A stretch of 64,000 nucleotides of DNA from Bidens hawaiensis (taxonomy: Eukaryota > Streptophyta > Magnoliopsida > Asterales > Asteraceae). Every line of letters begins with the position of its first letter. Position 1 is the stretch's first letter. Below, piece by piece: positions 22,969 through 34,479 of the stretch. The position numbers were made by a program, and so were the translations under genes. The stretch is from assembly GCA_021521415.1 (NCBI GenBank), contig JAIQDT010000061.1, positions 2,666,001 through 2,730,000 of the forward strand, given 5' to 3'. The notes below the pieces were generated by a model. It saw only the letters and a list, made by a program, of their open reading frames with translations, ran no database searches and was not told the origin of the DNA.

Positions 22969-25900
22969 GTGAAGAAGCTTGAAGATTCACTGTGCTCTGC
23001 TGCTGAAAAACTCAGATCTAGTGAAATGGAGAAGGCCAATGTTGCATTCATGGCCAAAACTCATGACAAGCCAGAATCCTCCGACACTCAGGTACATTCT
23101 GATATTTCTATTTTTGATCTTCTTGCAACAATTGATGAACTAAATCAGGAGGTTGGAAAATTGAAAACTGAATGTGGAAGGAAGGATGTCTTTCTGAATG
23201 TGTATGAGGCAAGTGAGGCAACATATGAAAGTCAAATCAAGGGATTGGAAGATGATTGTATGGTATCATATCAAGCTCAATCCAGAATGAGAATTGAGAT
23301 AGAAGGACTAAAGAAAATGTTTGCTGAAGAAAAACTCAAGAATGCAGAGTTGTTGATTGAAATGGAGATTTTGAAAAACCTTATTTCTACTGGAAACATT
23401 GTTGGTCATATTGAAAAAATGACTGAGGAAGAGAAGTACAAGAAGGTACCACCATCATTACAGTTACCCATTAAAGGTTGATAAAGAGGGCAGGAGTGTG
23501 ACATTTAAGCCAAAACAAGGTACACCTCAGTACGTATTTACCGATTAAGCAAATAAACGCCTTTTGCGTAACAAACGAACGATTAACCGAACGGGTCGGG
23601 TTATGACCCAGATATCTCGGGGGGGGGCATTTATAAGTGATATACGATCTATACAGGCTAAAATATTAGAAATATGGTCTTAGTTTGATAGCAAACAAGT
23701 TAAACGAAGACATGCTCGTTTAACTACCCGCTATAGATTTAAACGCAAAAGATAGTTACAAACCAAGCATTGTATCATCCGTTAAGCCGAAAAAAACTTA
23801 CCAAACACTTATTTGAAATGTTTTAAGTGATCCGTGAAAATATTTTTGATTTTTACAAACATATAGTATGCTTTTATAATTTTACACAAAACTAGCCGAA
23901 AAACACTCGTTTTCGCGCTGTTTAACGCACCCGATAAGTTTTTCGCGCCAAAAACCGAACTCGAACAAAATTTGGACCGGGCTTTTCATGTTTGGGCTTG
24001 AGAAATCAGAAACTTGGGCCAAAATGGGCCCAAGGTGAGCCCATATATATCCCGATCGCAGCAGCCCCCCCCCCCCTTTTATTCTTTCACGTTTAAACAA
24101 GATACAAGATATTTTCAACATTATTTCTTGAAAATTCTGGACATAAACTTCTTCTACAGCCAAAAACTCAAGAAACCCTAAGGTAAAGGGCTTAAATAAG
24201 TAGCTTTTGAAATTGTTTAAACTTTTTTAAACTTGTTTAATACCATAAAAACATGTCTTGGTTACTAAAAATCATTCCTAACGGTGTAAAAATCCTAAAA
24301 ATGGTCCATAAATATGTTTTGATCATACACATGGTAAGGAACCTGTTTTGATAGTTTTTTTGGCCATAAACACGGATTAAAGGGCTGAAACGACGTTTTT
24401 ACGGTTCAAAAGTTCGTTTTTGTACACTAGCCGAAACCCTAACTTAAGGGCTGTTATGTTGATGAAATATTGCTTGGTTTGTGATATAGGACTTGTACCT
24501 AGCTTTCTTAGAAGCACAAGAACCTGAAAACTTGATTAAAAAATCGGAAACGAGCCAAACCCGCTAAGGTAATGCCGAAATACTCGCTTACAGGCTATTT
24601 AGGTTAACGTTGTGATGTGCATATTGTTAGGACTTGAAATTTTTCAGGGACATCAGGGACCATGTCAATAAGTCCCTGTTCAAATTTGGTAATATTTCGA
24701 CCATCCGAGAATATTTGGCGAATTTATTACCGAATTGGGACGTTTATTTGGAAAAAATAGCTAAAATACTTCAAAAAATATGCAATTTTTCTGGAACTCA
24801 GATTTGATGTATTTTGATCACATATGAATTTTGGGATCATTTGGAGAAGTTCAAAGGTGTTTTGTTTATTTGCGTTCGTGTGAGTTTTTACAGCCGAATT
24901 TGGGCTGAAAAGAATATTGCACAAGCTTTTTACATTCTAGAATTGATTCAGGTTGTTTTGGGACATGATTTGAGTATTCAAGAATTTTTGTGAAATTGTT
25001 GGAAATTTTTTGGGGTAAACGGACGATTTTCAAGCGAAATATAGCTGATAAAATGAATTTTTATAAATTAATAAATCAGTAAATAAATTCCAGAAATATT
25101 TTTATAAAAATATAAATATTTTAATTGATAAGTGGTTAAATTTTCATAATTTAGTGATTAACGATTAATTAATTATGCTAATCTGAATATTAAACAAATT
25201 CAGTTTTTGTAAAAACCGGCAAGTTTGCGACTAGTGAATCTGCGGGAATATCAAAACACCAAGAGTGATCAAAAATCATATTTCTGGGCTAATTAAGTAA
25301 AAATGAACTTTTCTATGAGAAACCTGGACAATCCAGGTGGATTGTGCGCGTTTATTCTCAAATCAAACTGTATAAATGGAAATGGGCCCCGTGGCTAATC
25401 CGGGACCCCAGTATGTGATCTTTCTGTATAACTTAATCATTTTATTAACCAATAAATTTACCCAAGCTTATTTTCCCATAACCGTTTTCTGAATGCGTAA
25501 ATGAACAACTTGGCCCAGCTGGGAAAACGGGAATCTGAGCCAAGTTCAGTTTTAAGTATTAGACATTGAACAACATCACAACCTAAGCCTATTGCCACTT
25601 TCTGGGCGTTCCAGCTACACCCAGATTTGTTATACAGCCCAGTTTAGTATTGAGATTATAATAATATTAAAATATTAATATTATTATAATATTGATTATA
25701 GGGACTACTGATAGCAGACCAAACGAACCATGAGCTGATACAGTACTGATTATCGACTAAACCGTGAGTTTCATGACCCCACTTTTAAATTGTTTTACGA
25801 ACTTTTAGGGTGAAAAGCATGTTTAATTACATATACATACCTGAATCATGTATTGATGTGAATTATCTATGTGCTAACACACGAAAGTCCCCACGATCAC

Positions 25901-27791
25901 AGTGATTAACTTCAAGCCGGTGGCTTGTGAATAGTACTATTGGTTTGACAAACCCAAACGGAATCGGCCTGGTTGTCGTGTCACATAGCGCCGTTTGCAC
26001 ATGACCATATTTATACAAACAGGCTATGTAGTGTTAGACATAGCTACCGGGGCATGTTGTGGGCGGAAAGGGGCCACAGTGGTTGATGGAGCGTGGGAAA
26101 TGGATGCACGCAGCACATACAGTCAAGGCTTCACTGTAGCTTAGCATAATTACATCACATACATACTTATTTCATGATTACAAGTGTTGACTTGTGAACA
26201 CTCATTACTGTTTTCTTGAAACTCGTGAAACTCACCAACTCTAGTAGTTGACCCGTTTTAAACTGCTTTTCAAATGTACCTAAATCGGAGTAATTTGGTG
26301 ATCTGTTACTTACCTGAAGTGTGTGGTCGATGCTATGTGAATAGAAGCAAGGGTGTTAGTATTAAGAACGTTTAGTTAACGAACTAGTTTTGTCAGTATC
26401 GCCTAGACTGTAAAACAATGATAGAACGAAGAAATGTAATATATTGTAAATTAGTTTGTAATGTTTCTTTATAAACAATGTGTTGATATTAGAGGTGTCT
26501 GTTACATTCCCGTTTTACGCTTCCGCATTGTGCTAGTCGGGGTGTGACAAGGAGTGAGTATCTCAAACAGTTCAAGAATGTGTTTGATGATAAGCCTGAA
26601 TTTATCAAGCAGTATGATGATGTGATTGTAGACCAGGATGGAGAATTTGTGATGAAACAGACTGACAAGCAAGAAACTGTGATTGATGAACAGCTTCAAG
26701 GAGAGAAAAAGAAGTGGAGTGAATACTCCAGTGAAGAAAGCAATTGTAGCTGTGGAAGCTCAAAGTCATCAAAGGGGAAGAAGAAGAAGAAAAGAGTGAA
26801 CAAAAAGAAAATTGACAAGATTCCAGTTCTGCCACCTATGACATCAAAGGTAAGAAAGCACCATGAGAGAATGAGAATAGAACATGTTCCATTTGATCTA
26901 TGTGCTAGACCACAGCCAGTCATCCACCAATCTACCCAGTCTTTTCCAATCATGAATTATTTGATATTGGAGATGTGGATTATGCTCAAAGAAGAAGATA
27001 TTCAAAAGAACAAGAGGGAAGCTCTTCAAGAATGCCATCCAAGCTGAAGAAAATTGTTTTTGTCAAATAAAAATATCCACAGGCAATTGAAATCAGCAAG
27101 CCAATCAAGATGGATTTCTCCAACACTTTGAATCCAAAGACATCTTTAGGATTTGACTTCCCTAAACTAAGTGACAAGATCAAAGACAAGAAACTTCTTG
27201 AAGATATGGGAAGCTTTGCTAAAGTATTCTGCAAGAAATGTGATGCATATGGGTATCACACTGACTCTTGAGGATATTTTTGAAATTCCAGATGTAGTAA
27301 GTGGCTTTGACATGAAAAGCTACAAAGAAATGTATGAGAGGTACTTGAATTGAAATAAAAACCCATCTGAAGATAAGAACCATTAGCCAGTGTTGGAACA
27401 TAGGCTCAAAACAATCTTGAAGATCAAAGAGAATGACTAAATCCTGACAAGAACAGACAAGAACAGAAGGCCACTTAATGAAGAGAAAGCCAAGAGGAGA
27501 CCAGGTGTTTTGAATGGTGATGAGAAGTTTCTATTAAAACACGGATTTGAACCTAGAGGATTCAAGTGGAAGACAAAGAAGGAGGTAGAATAAGGGAAGG
27601 ATAAGGTGATTGAGGAAGTTGATAGTAGCATTAAGGTGTCTGATGTGTACTCTGGATCAGAGTCAGACACTGATGAGGATTGTGAAGTTGTGTATGAAGA
27701 TCCACCACCAATTCCGATTCCAACTTCTGATGTATCTTCCACTATCTCTGAATTACAAACTGATAGAGTTTGTAACTCAGAATCAAACTGA
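22969..27791 (+). pseudogene. A2 gag remnant: capsid and first knuckle deleted, split by solo LTR
   Basis: The frame opens almost directly after the primer site, with MKKLEDSLCSAAEKLRSSEM, a heptad-rich coiled-coil segment equal to the C-terminal part of A1 gag. The capsid fold and the first zinc knuckle of A1 (14394-15546 region) are absent, so A2 has a large internal gag deletion with its junction near 22970. The reading frame breaks near 23450 and is interrupted at 23497-26549 by the solo LTR. It then resumes (SEYLKQFKNVFDDKPEF, 26555) through Lys-rich and acidic segments to a TGA at 27789-27791. Extra stops lie at about 27045, 27069, 27351, 27439 and 27592. A frameshift disrupts the CKKCDAYGYHTDS motif near 27232-27270. 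Confidence 0.82.
23497..26549 (+). mobile_element. Solo gypsy LTR (family G), 3053 bp, TSD AGGAG, in A2 gag
   Basis: It starts TGTGACATTTAAGCC (23497) and ends GGGGTGTGACA (26549). It is flanked by a perfect 5-bp duplication, AGGAG at 23492-23496 and 26550-26554. It is the inverted sister of 15547-18666. Excising it rejoins A2 gag to give a sequence parallel to the uninterrupted A1 stretch at 19420-19460. It includes a G9 run at 23622 and a C-run at 24064. No gene lies inside. Confidence 0.92.
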
Positions 27792-30700
27792 TTCCTTTTT
27801 GTGTATGTGCAGGAACAGTCCATGAGTAGTAATGATCTATGGTATATGGACAGTGGATGTTCAAGGCACATGACATGTGACAAGACTGCATTGATTAATT
27901 ATGTGAAAAAATATGAGGGACCAGTTGCATTTGGGAGTGATGAAAATGGAGGAAAAATTGTTGGAAAATGAACACTCACAAATGGCAAAGTATCCTTTGA
28001 GAATGTTCTACATGTTGAAGGACTACAGCACAATTTGCTGAGCATTTCTCAAGTATGTGACAAGGGATACAAGGTTGCCTTCAATGATGAACATTGCCTG
28101 ATTTTGAAGCCAGAGTTTGTGATTCCAACAGATATGATCATGATGATGGCTCCAAGAAATGGCAACCTCTATGAACTGAGAATGAATACTGCAACTTCAA
28201 GAGGTGGTTCATGCTTTGTGTCAAAGGCAACTTAGAATGAAACCAAGCTATGGCATAGGAAGATGGGTCATGTGAATTTGAAGAACATGAACAAACTAGT
28301 GAAAGGTGAATACGTTGTTGGCCTTCCTACAAGAGAGTTCAAGCTAGAAGAAAAATGCACATCTTGCCTAAAAGGAAAACAACCCAAATCCTCACACAAG
28401 AGCAAACAGATAAACACAATAGATGAGGTCTTTTAATTACTTCACATGGACTTGTTTGGTCTAGTGAGTGTTCCAAGTATTTGAAAGAAGAGATACTGCC
28501 TAGTGATAACTGATGACTTTTCAAGATTCACTTGGGTATATTTCATGGGCAATAAGGATGAAACCCCAAACTCAAATCCTGTGTACTCAAGATGGAAAAT
28601 CAACTTGACAGGAAAGTGAAGGTAATTAGAAGTGACAAAGGGACAGAATTCAAGAATGAAACTATGTATGAATTCTGCACTTCTAAGGGTATTTTCCAAC
28701 AGTAAAGTGCTCTTAGAACCCCTGAACAAAATGGTGTTGCAGAAAGGAGAAATAGAACTTTAATTGAAGCTGCAAGAACCATGATTGCTGATGCCAACCT
28801 TCCTGTTACCTTCTGGACAGAAGCAATTAATACTGCATGTTGTGTGCAGAACAGGGTTCTACTTAACAAGGCTCCAAACAAGACTCCATATGAAATTCTC
28901 TTCCAGAGAAAGCCTTATGTGAAGTTCTTGAAGCCTTTTGGATGCAGATGCTCACTCTTGAACACAAAAGACTACTTGAACAAATTCCAGTCAAAATCAC
29001 TGGAATGTTTCTTTGTGGGCTATTCATCTCATTCGAAAGCTTATAGAGTCTATGTGAAAGAGCACATGGTGGTCATTGAATCATTTGACACAATCTTCAA
29101 TGAAAATCAGTTCAACAATACTGATGGTCCAAAATGGCTATTTGATCTTGAGAAAATGATCAAATCATTTAAAATCTACAGTGAAGACATGGATGATAGT
29201 ATGTTCAGAACCAGCATTGAAGAAAAAGGAAAAGCAAAACAAGTTGATCTGGACAAACTATGGACATCAGTTGCTCCTGAAGCAAATGGATTTAACTTTG
29301 AAAGAAGTATCCAATGAGAAGTTGAAGTAGAGAGAGTTGGACAAGAGGCTGCAGTTGAAGTCTCACATGGAGCTCCAAGTGAAATTGAAAGTGAGCCTAT
29401 CCAGAGTCACCAACCTTCTCAGACTGAATAAATGCATCAGTTTGAAGATAGGTTTCAGACCCTATTTGACTCATTGCAGCTAGGAGGAAATGAGGCATCT
29501 ACATCAGAACTCAATAATGTTCAAGACTCTACTGAAAATCAAGACAGATCTGAAGATGAATCTGCTGAGATGAATATGAAAAATCTAGAGGCAGAAGTGT
29601 TTGTACCACTAGTTGTTCAAACTACCTCTGTTGAAAGAGATCAACCTGCAGATAACATAATTGGACACCTACATGAAAGAGTTACCAGAAGTGCATCTGA
29701 AAGAGCAAGTATCTGCCTATATGCTTGCTTTCTATCCTAAGTTGAACCAAAGAATATCAATCAAGCTCTAAAGGACAACAGCTGGGTGGAAGCTATGCAG
29801 GAGAAATTGGCTCAGTTCAGAGACTTGCATGTGTGAGACTTGGTGGACAAGCCCAGAGGCAAGTATGCAATTGGTACAAAATGGGTGTTTAGAAACAAGA
29901 AGGATGAAAGGGGGATAGTAATTAAGAACAAAGCTAGATTGGTAGCTCTAGGGTGCCTACAAGAAGAAGGAGTAGACTTTGAAGAGGTATTTGCTCCTGT
30001 TGCAAGACTAGAGGCTATCAGAATTTTTCTAGCATATGCAGCATCAATGAACATTAAAGTCAATCAGCTTGACGTAAAATCTGCATTTCTGAATGGAAAG
30101 ATAGATGAAAAAGTTTATGTCACTCAACCTCCTGGATTTGAAGATCCAATTCATCCAAACAAAGTCTACAAGCTCAGCAAGGCACTTTATGGACTACATC
30201 AGGCACCAAGAGCTTGGTATGATGAGCTGTCTAACCATCTGTTAGAACATGGTTTTTGCAGAGGGGCCATTGACAAGACATTGTTTTACAAAAGAAAAGG
30301 AAAAGATTTGCTACTGCTGCAAGTGTATGTGGATGACATCATTTTTGGCTCAACAAATGAACAAATGTGTAAGGAATTTGAGTAAGTGATGAAGTCCAAA
30401 TACAAAATGAGCTCAATGGGAGAAATGAATTTCTTCCTTGGACTGCAAGTGCAACAGAAGGCAGATGGAATTTTCATCAATCAATCAAAATATGTTCAAG
30501 AGATTCTCACCAAGTTCAAGTGCCAAGACTTCAAGATAGTGTCCACACCAATGGACACACATGAGAAAATGGTACCTGATGAAAAGGGGGAGCCAGTGGA
30601 CTAGCATGAATATAGAGCCAAGATAGGATCATTGATGTATCTCACAGCATCTAGGCCGGATATTATGTTTGCTGTGTGTGTCTGTGCAAGATTTCAAGCT

Positions 30701-31276
30701 AACCCCAAGGTGTCACATATGCTAGCAGTGAAAAGAATATTCAGATACTTGAAACGAAAACCAGACTTGGGAATTTGGTATCCAAAGAACCCTTCCTTTG
30801 ATTTGATGGCTTATACTGACAGTGACTATGATGGTTGCAACATGAGTAGAAAATCAACTTCAGGAGGATGTCAGTTTCTTGGAAACAGACTCGTGTCATG
30901 GCAATGCAAAAAAAAAACCACAATGTCAATCTCTACTGCTGAAGCGGAGTACATTGCTGCATCTGCTTGCTGTGCACAGGTTCTGTGGATTCAAAACCAA
31001 CTGCTGGATTATGGTCTGAATTTCTTACTCACACCTATTTTAATTGATAACACTGCTGCTATGTTTATAGTTAAGAATCCAGTCCAACATTCTAAGACCA
31101 AGCATATTGAAATTAGGCATCATTTCATTAGAGATTGTCAAGAAAAGGGCTTAATAGAAATGAAAAGGGTAGATACATCTGAAAATTTGGCTGATCTGTT
31201 CACCAAACCTTTAGATAAAACCAAATTCCATTTTCTGTTAAAATGCCTAGGAATGATTAATGCTGATGAAGTCTGA
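27792..31276 (+). pseudogene. A2 pol: protease, integrase, RT, RNase H (multiple stops)
   Basis: The protease [10 protein letters not shown] starts at 27849. Integrase has the HHCC region (LWHRKMGHVN, about 28248; CTSCLKGKQ), core Asp in LHMDLFG (about 28443) and Asp in RSDKGTEFK (about 28630), then GVAERRNRTLIEA (about 28735). RT runs from about 29785 to 30600, with [49 protein letters not shown] and an intact YVDD at 30326-30337. RNase H (30632-31276) has YTDSDYDG, STAEAEYIAAS, DNTAAM and RHHFIRDC, and ends LKCLGMINADEV. In-frame stops occur near 27969, 28234, 28434, 28482, 28703, 29317, 29411, 29738, 29833, 30383 and 30602, with frame changes around 28560-28600. The copia order and Sirevirus-type signature are clear; it is not functional. 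Confidence 0.92.
27800..27818 (+). promoter_or_regulatory. Acceptor-like site between gag stop and pol in A2
   Basis: TGTGTATGTGCAG|GAACAG follows the gag TGA (27789-27791). The same AG|GAACAG with a pyrimidine-rich lead stands at 20721-20731 (A1), 63746-63756 on minus (A3) and 50641-50654 (C). It may be a 3' splice site used to join a leader or truncated gag to pol, but no donor was identified. Confidence 0.4.
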
Positions 31277-32454
31277 TTTAGGATGTGTGCTTAGGTGAGG
31301 TGCTAATTGATCATCTATGTTTCTCACTGTGAATGTTTGCATGATTGATTGTTGTGCTTAACTGACTATTCTGCTTGCCTTAATCATTTGTGTGACTGTT
31401 TATTCTGTGTGCTGAAATGATCAATCTAATCATGAGCGCGACTAAATTGTCTGAAACATTTTGATTTGTGTTTTTACAGCTATTGATATCTTGACTTGTG
31501 CATACATGATAAATTTCAGGAAGTATTTCGAGTATGATTCTATGCTCAACTGTGTGCTTATTGCTCCTCGAGCAAAGACATTGGATATTAAATGTCAACT
31601 TCAAAGCATTCGAGCATAGACATCATAGCTCAGTTGCTTAAGCATGGAAACTTTGAAACTTTGATTCCATGTCTATCGAGCAAGAATCTGCGTGGGATGA
31701 AGTATTTGTGGCTTCATGAGCACAAATGGTCATGCTTTATAAAGTGTTTCGAGCATGACTCTGTGCTTGGTACTATGCTTAATGTTCCTTGAGCACAGGC
31801 AGTAGTACTTGTATTGACAATTCCTAATTGTTAGTCCTTCAAGCATGGTTGAATCACTGTTGTTCGAGCATCGATATTGTTACCCGAAAGGTAAACTTAT
31901 CCCTTACTCGCGCATGAAACAATGAGCACAAAACCCTTCTGAATATTCTAAGTCTGCTAGTCTGCTCGAAAGGATTTCGAGTATGCTCGACAGATTACTG
32001 AGCATACTTGACTGAATTATGTGCTGTAGCAAGTTGTGTGTAACAGTTCTGAAGTGTCTGCTAATCAATGTGCTTAAAAGACAACAAAGTTTTCAGAATC
32101 TAAGCTTAAAAATGACCTGTCAAAAGAAATGATTTTGAAACTGTAAAATGTTTTAAGATAAGCAACACTGTTTTGGTGATCATACAAGAGAGATGATAAT
32201 ATTATCCAAGTTCCAAATCAGAAGTGAAAATTGAATTTGAAGTGGAGATTGAATTCAACTAATGAATGGGAAATGATAGTAAATTGTCTAATCTCCTAAC
32301 TCATGGATTATAGACTTAAAAGATTTCTGTTCAGTAAACTGACAGTTTGTGTGGCTTCTTCTCATGAGTGCAGTGACCTAAGTGATACAAATACTATAAT
32401 CATGCTAAGTTTGATGTGGTGATTCATTTGAAAACTAAGGTATGTTTCCTTGCA

Positions 32455-32519
32455 CATCTCTCCGAATGATAGGTAGAAAGGCAATTATCTAATCATACAC
32501 GAGCCTGTTGATGTTTTGG
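32455..32519 (+). promoter_or_regulatory. Conserved non-coding block 1 (A2 copy)
   Basis: The core GAATGATAGGTAGAAAGG ... AATCATACACGAGCCTGTTG matches 46788-46849 on minus (A3) and 54555-54620 (C). The A3 and C versions differ at about 6 of 52 core positions although their proteins are much more diverged. Function unknown. Confidence 0.75.
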
Positions 32520-32850
32520 TCTAACAAAAACAAGTCCTCTAATTATGAGTAGATACTAAATAGCTATATATATGTGAAAGTTTATCAAAAGAAAATGAAG
32601 CAAATGAAAAGGAGTGAAAAAGAAAATAAAATATGCTTCAAAATAATTAATGATAAATAAATATATCATGACCTTAAGGGGCACTAAGAGAACTGCAAGA
32701 GTGGGGCATTCAAATAAGTCCTAAACACTCTGAATGTAAGGCATGTAAGTCCGGATGGCTTGTAAGTCCAACGTTCAACCTTATGGTCTGATATCTATAT
32801 ATCTTATTATTAACTAAACTGCTCGAACAAATAAATATTTTGACCAAGGC

Positions 32851-32915
32851 ATCAGGGGGTTGAAGTCAATTCGGGGTGATTCGGAGAAAGCTAAATAAGC
32901 TTTAAGAAGAGATAA
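32851..32915 (+). promoter_or_regulatory. Conserved non-coding block 2 (A2 copy)
   Basis: The core GAAGTCAATTCGGGGTGATT is followed by GGAGAAAGCTAAATAAGCTT. It matches 46390-46456 on minus (A3) and 54837-54898 (C). The 3' half contains a small stem, AAAGC...GCTTT, kept in all three copies. Confidence 0.75.
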
Positions 32916-34119
32916 GGAACAACTAAAGTCTAAAATGTGACCATTTTAACTCAAGCAACTAACTAAACCTTAAGAATATCACAAAAAGTCATAAGAATCA
33001 TGCTAAGTGCATAAACCTAGTGTCAACCTAACTTAAGTCATAATACGGCTGAAAATGAAGTGGTGTGACAGTTATTGGACAATCTGATCCCATGTTGAGA
33101 TCTCTCCAATGAATTGAAATAACTTTTTGAACTGGATTATGATCTCTTGTTCACCTCAAACCCAAGCTTGAGCAAACGGAATGATTTCATTAACTTGTAA
33201 TCTTAATTATTGCAAAGTTTGAGTGTGATCTTTGTCTTAACTTCTAGGCAAATGATATTGAATTCACCAATGTTATCTGTGTTTGTTCTAAGTATTTTCG
33301 AGTATGATCTAGGAATTAGAATGTACTTCGAGCTTGCTTTTGATGTGTTTATGTTATCTTTGTTCTTCGAGCACGAAGATATGCTTTGTTATTTTACTAA
33401 GTATCTTCGAGCATGATTGCATGAGTAAGTGTTTGATTTCAAGTCTACGAGCACGAGAACTGACTGATAGGAAACATCTACGTGTTTCGAGCAAAGTGTG
33501 TGCTAGGTGTCTTAGTGAGAGTTTCGAGCTTAGGAGATAGATGAATCTATTGCTAAGTAATTTTCGAGCACACTAGGGTACCAGATTTAAGTGTTCGAGC
33601 ACGAGCTTAGGAAAGAACAAATGCGCCAAGGCTTTCGAGCACAGTGTACTTCGAGCATATTGGGCTATAGATGCCTAAAGCTAAGTTCACACAGGAATGC
33701 ATCTCGAGCATAGGGAATTGACATGATATATTTCTAAGTACTCTCGAGCATGATGCATCGTCAAATTAGGTAAGTACTAGTGTGGCTCAGGATTCAATAT
33801 TTAGTGAACTTTAAAAGGTACATTCGAGCGCACTCCACCTCAAGCAAGACGAGCAAGTACCTTGTACCATGTACTCATGTACAGGGGAAGTTAGCTTTTG
33901 CTTTGTCTTTTATACTGACAGTACCATGTACAAGAGCAAGGACTGAGAATATTCCAAGTACCTCGAGCAAGAATTGTACCATGTCCTTGTGTACAGGGGG
34001 AGCCAGCTTTTATTTTGGCAGTATGCTCGAGCAAAGGAGGTACATTTGAATTTGAAATTAAAGGACAACTGTCGTGTGCTAGACGACAAACCAAGATACT
34101 GTACCACCCAAACGTTATG

Positions 34120-34128
34120 TATAAAAAG
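34120..34128 (+). promoter_or_regulatory. Internal TATA box ahead of the A2 extra ORF
   Basis: TATAAAAAG in CGTTATGTATAAAAAGGGGG, 360 bp before the ATG at 34480. A3 has TATAAAAGGG at the same distance (362 bp). A CT-rich leader of plant 5'-UTR type follows (about 34150-34270). Predicted by eye only. Confidence 0.55.
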
Positions 34129-34273
34129 GGGGACTTAGAAAGTTTTTCACATATTTCTCTCTAATTAAACCTAAACGAAAGCCTTCCTGCTCGTGCTATC
34201 TCCCTCTCGCTCGCTGTTCTATTACTTGCTTAATTTCACTTCGATTATAGCCATTAGCTCTGTTTCGACTTCG

Positions 34274-34474
34274 GTAGGACATCGTTGTTCGATAATCGTT
34301 GCATCGATTTTCAAATTAGGGTTTCTAATTGAACTAATTGACTAACTGTTTACTTGTTCTGACAGGTACGCATATTACTACTGAACAGGTTAATCGAAGA
34401 CGCCATTACTCATCTCTCCTTTCTCATATACAAGTTCTACTTCTTTGTATACTGACATTCTCTTATTCTTGCAG
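34274..34474 (+). other. Putative 5'-leader intron of the A2 extra ORF
   Basis: The donor-like site TTCG|GTAGGA is at 34274. A branch-like CTGAC lies about 20 nt before TCTTATTCTTGCAG at 34474, and the ATG is at 34480. In A3 the equivalent donor is TTCG|GTAAGA (44977), the acceptor ends at 44776, and the length is 202 bp against 201 here. The donor in A2 is weaker than in A3. Inference from motif match. Confidence 0.45.
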
Positions 34475-34479
34475 AACTG

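Larger units (their letters stand above)
31277..34479 (+). other. A2 spacer between pol and the extra ORF, no gene
   Basis: This is 3.2 kb without a supported coding sequence. From about 31520 to 34040 it is studded with TTCGAGCA / TGCTCGA words, the same motif as in the LTR. Two blocks are conserved with element C: block 1 at 32455-32519 and block 2 at 32851-32915. Then come a TATA box (34120-34128), a CT-rich leader and a putative intron (34274-34474) ending 5 nt before the ATG. A GTACAGGGGGAGCC tract (about 33880 and 33992) resembles the polypurine tract. Confidence 0.75.

Noticed and set aside
27792..31276. Explaining the A2 pol stops as methyl-C deamination
   Set aside because: Some stops fit C-to-T or G-to-A, but several (for example GAA to TAA and GGA to TGA) are transversions, so the pattern is mixed.
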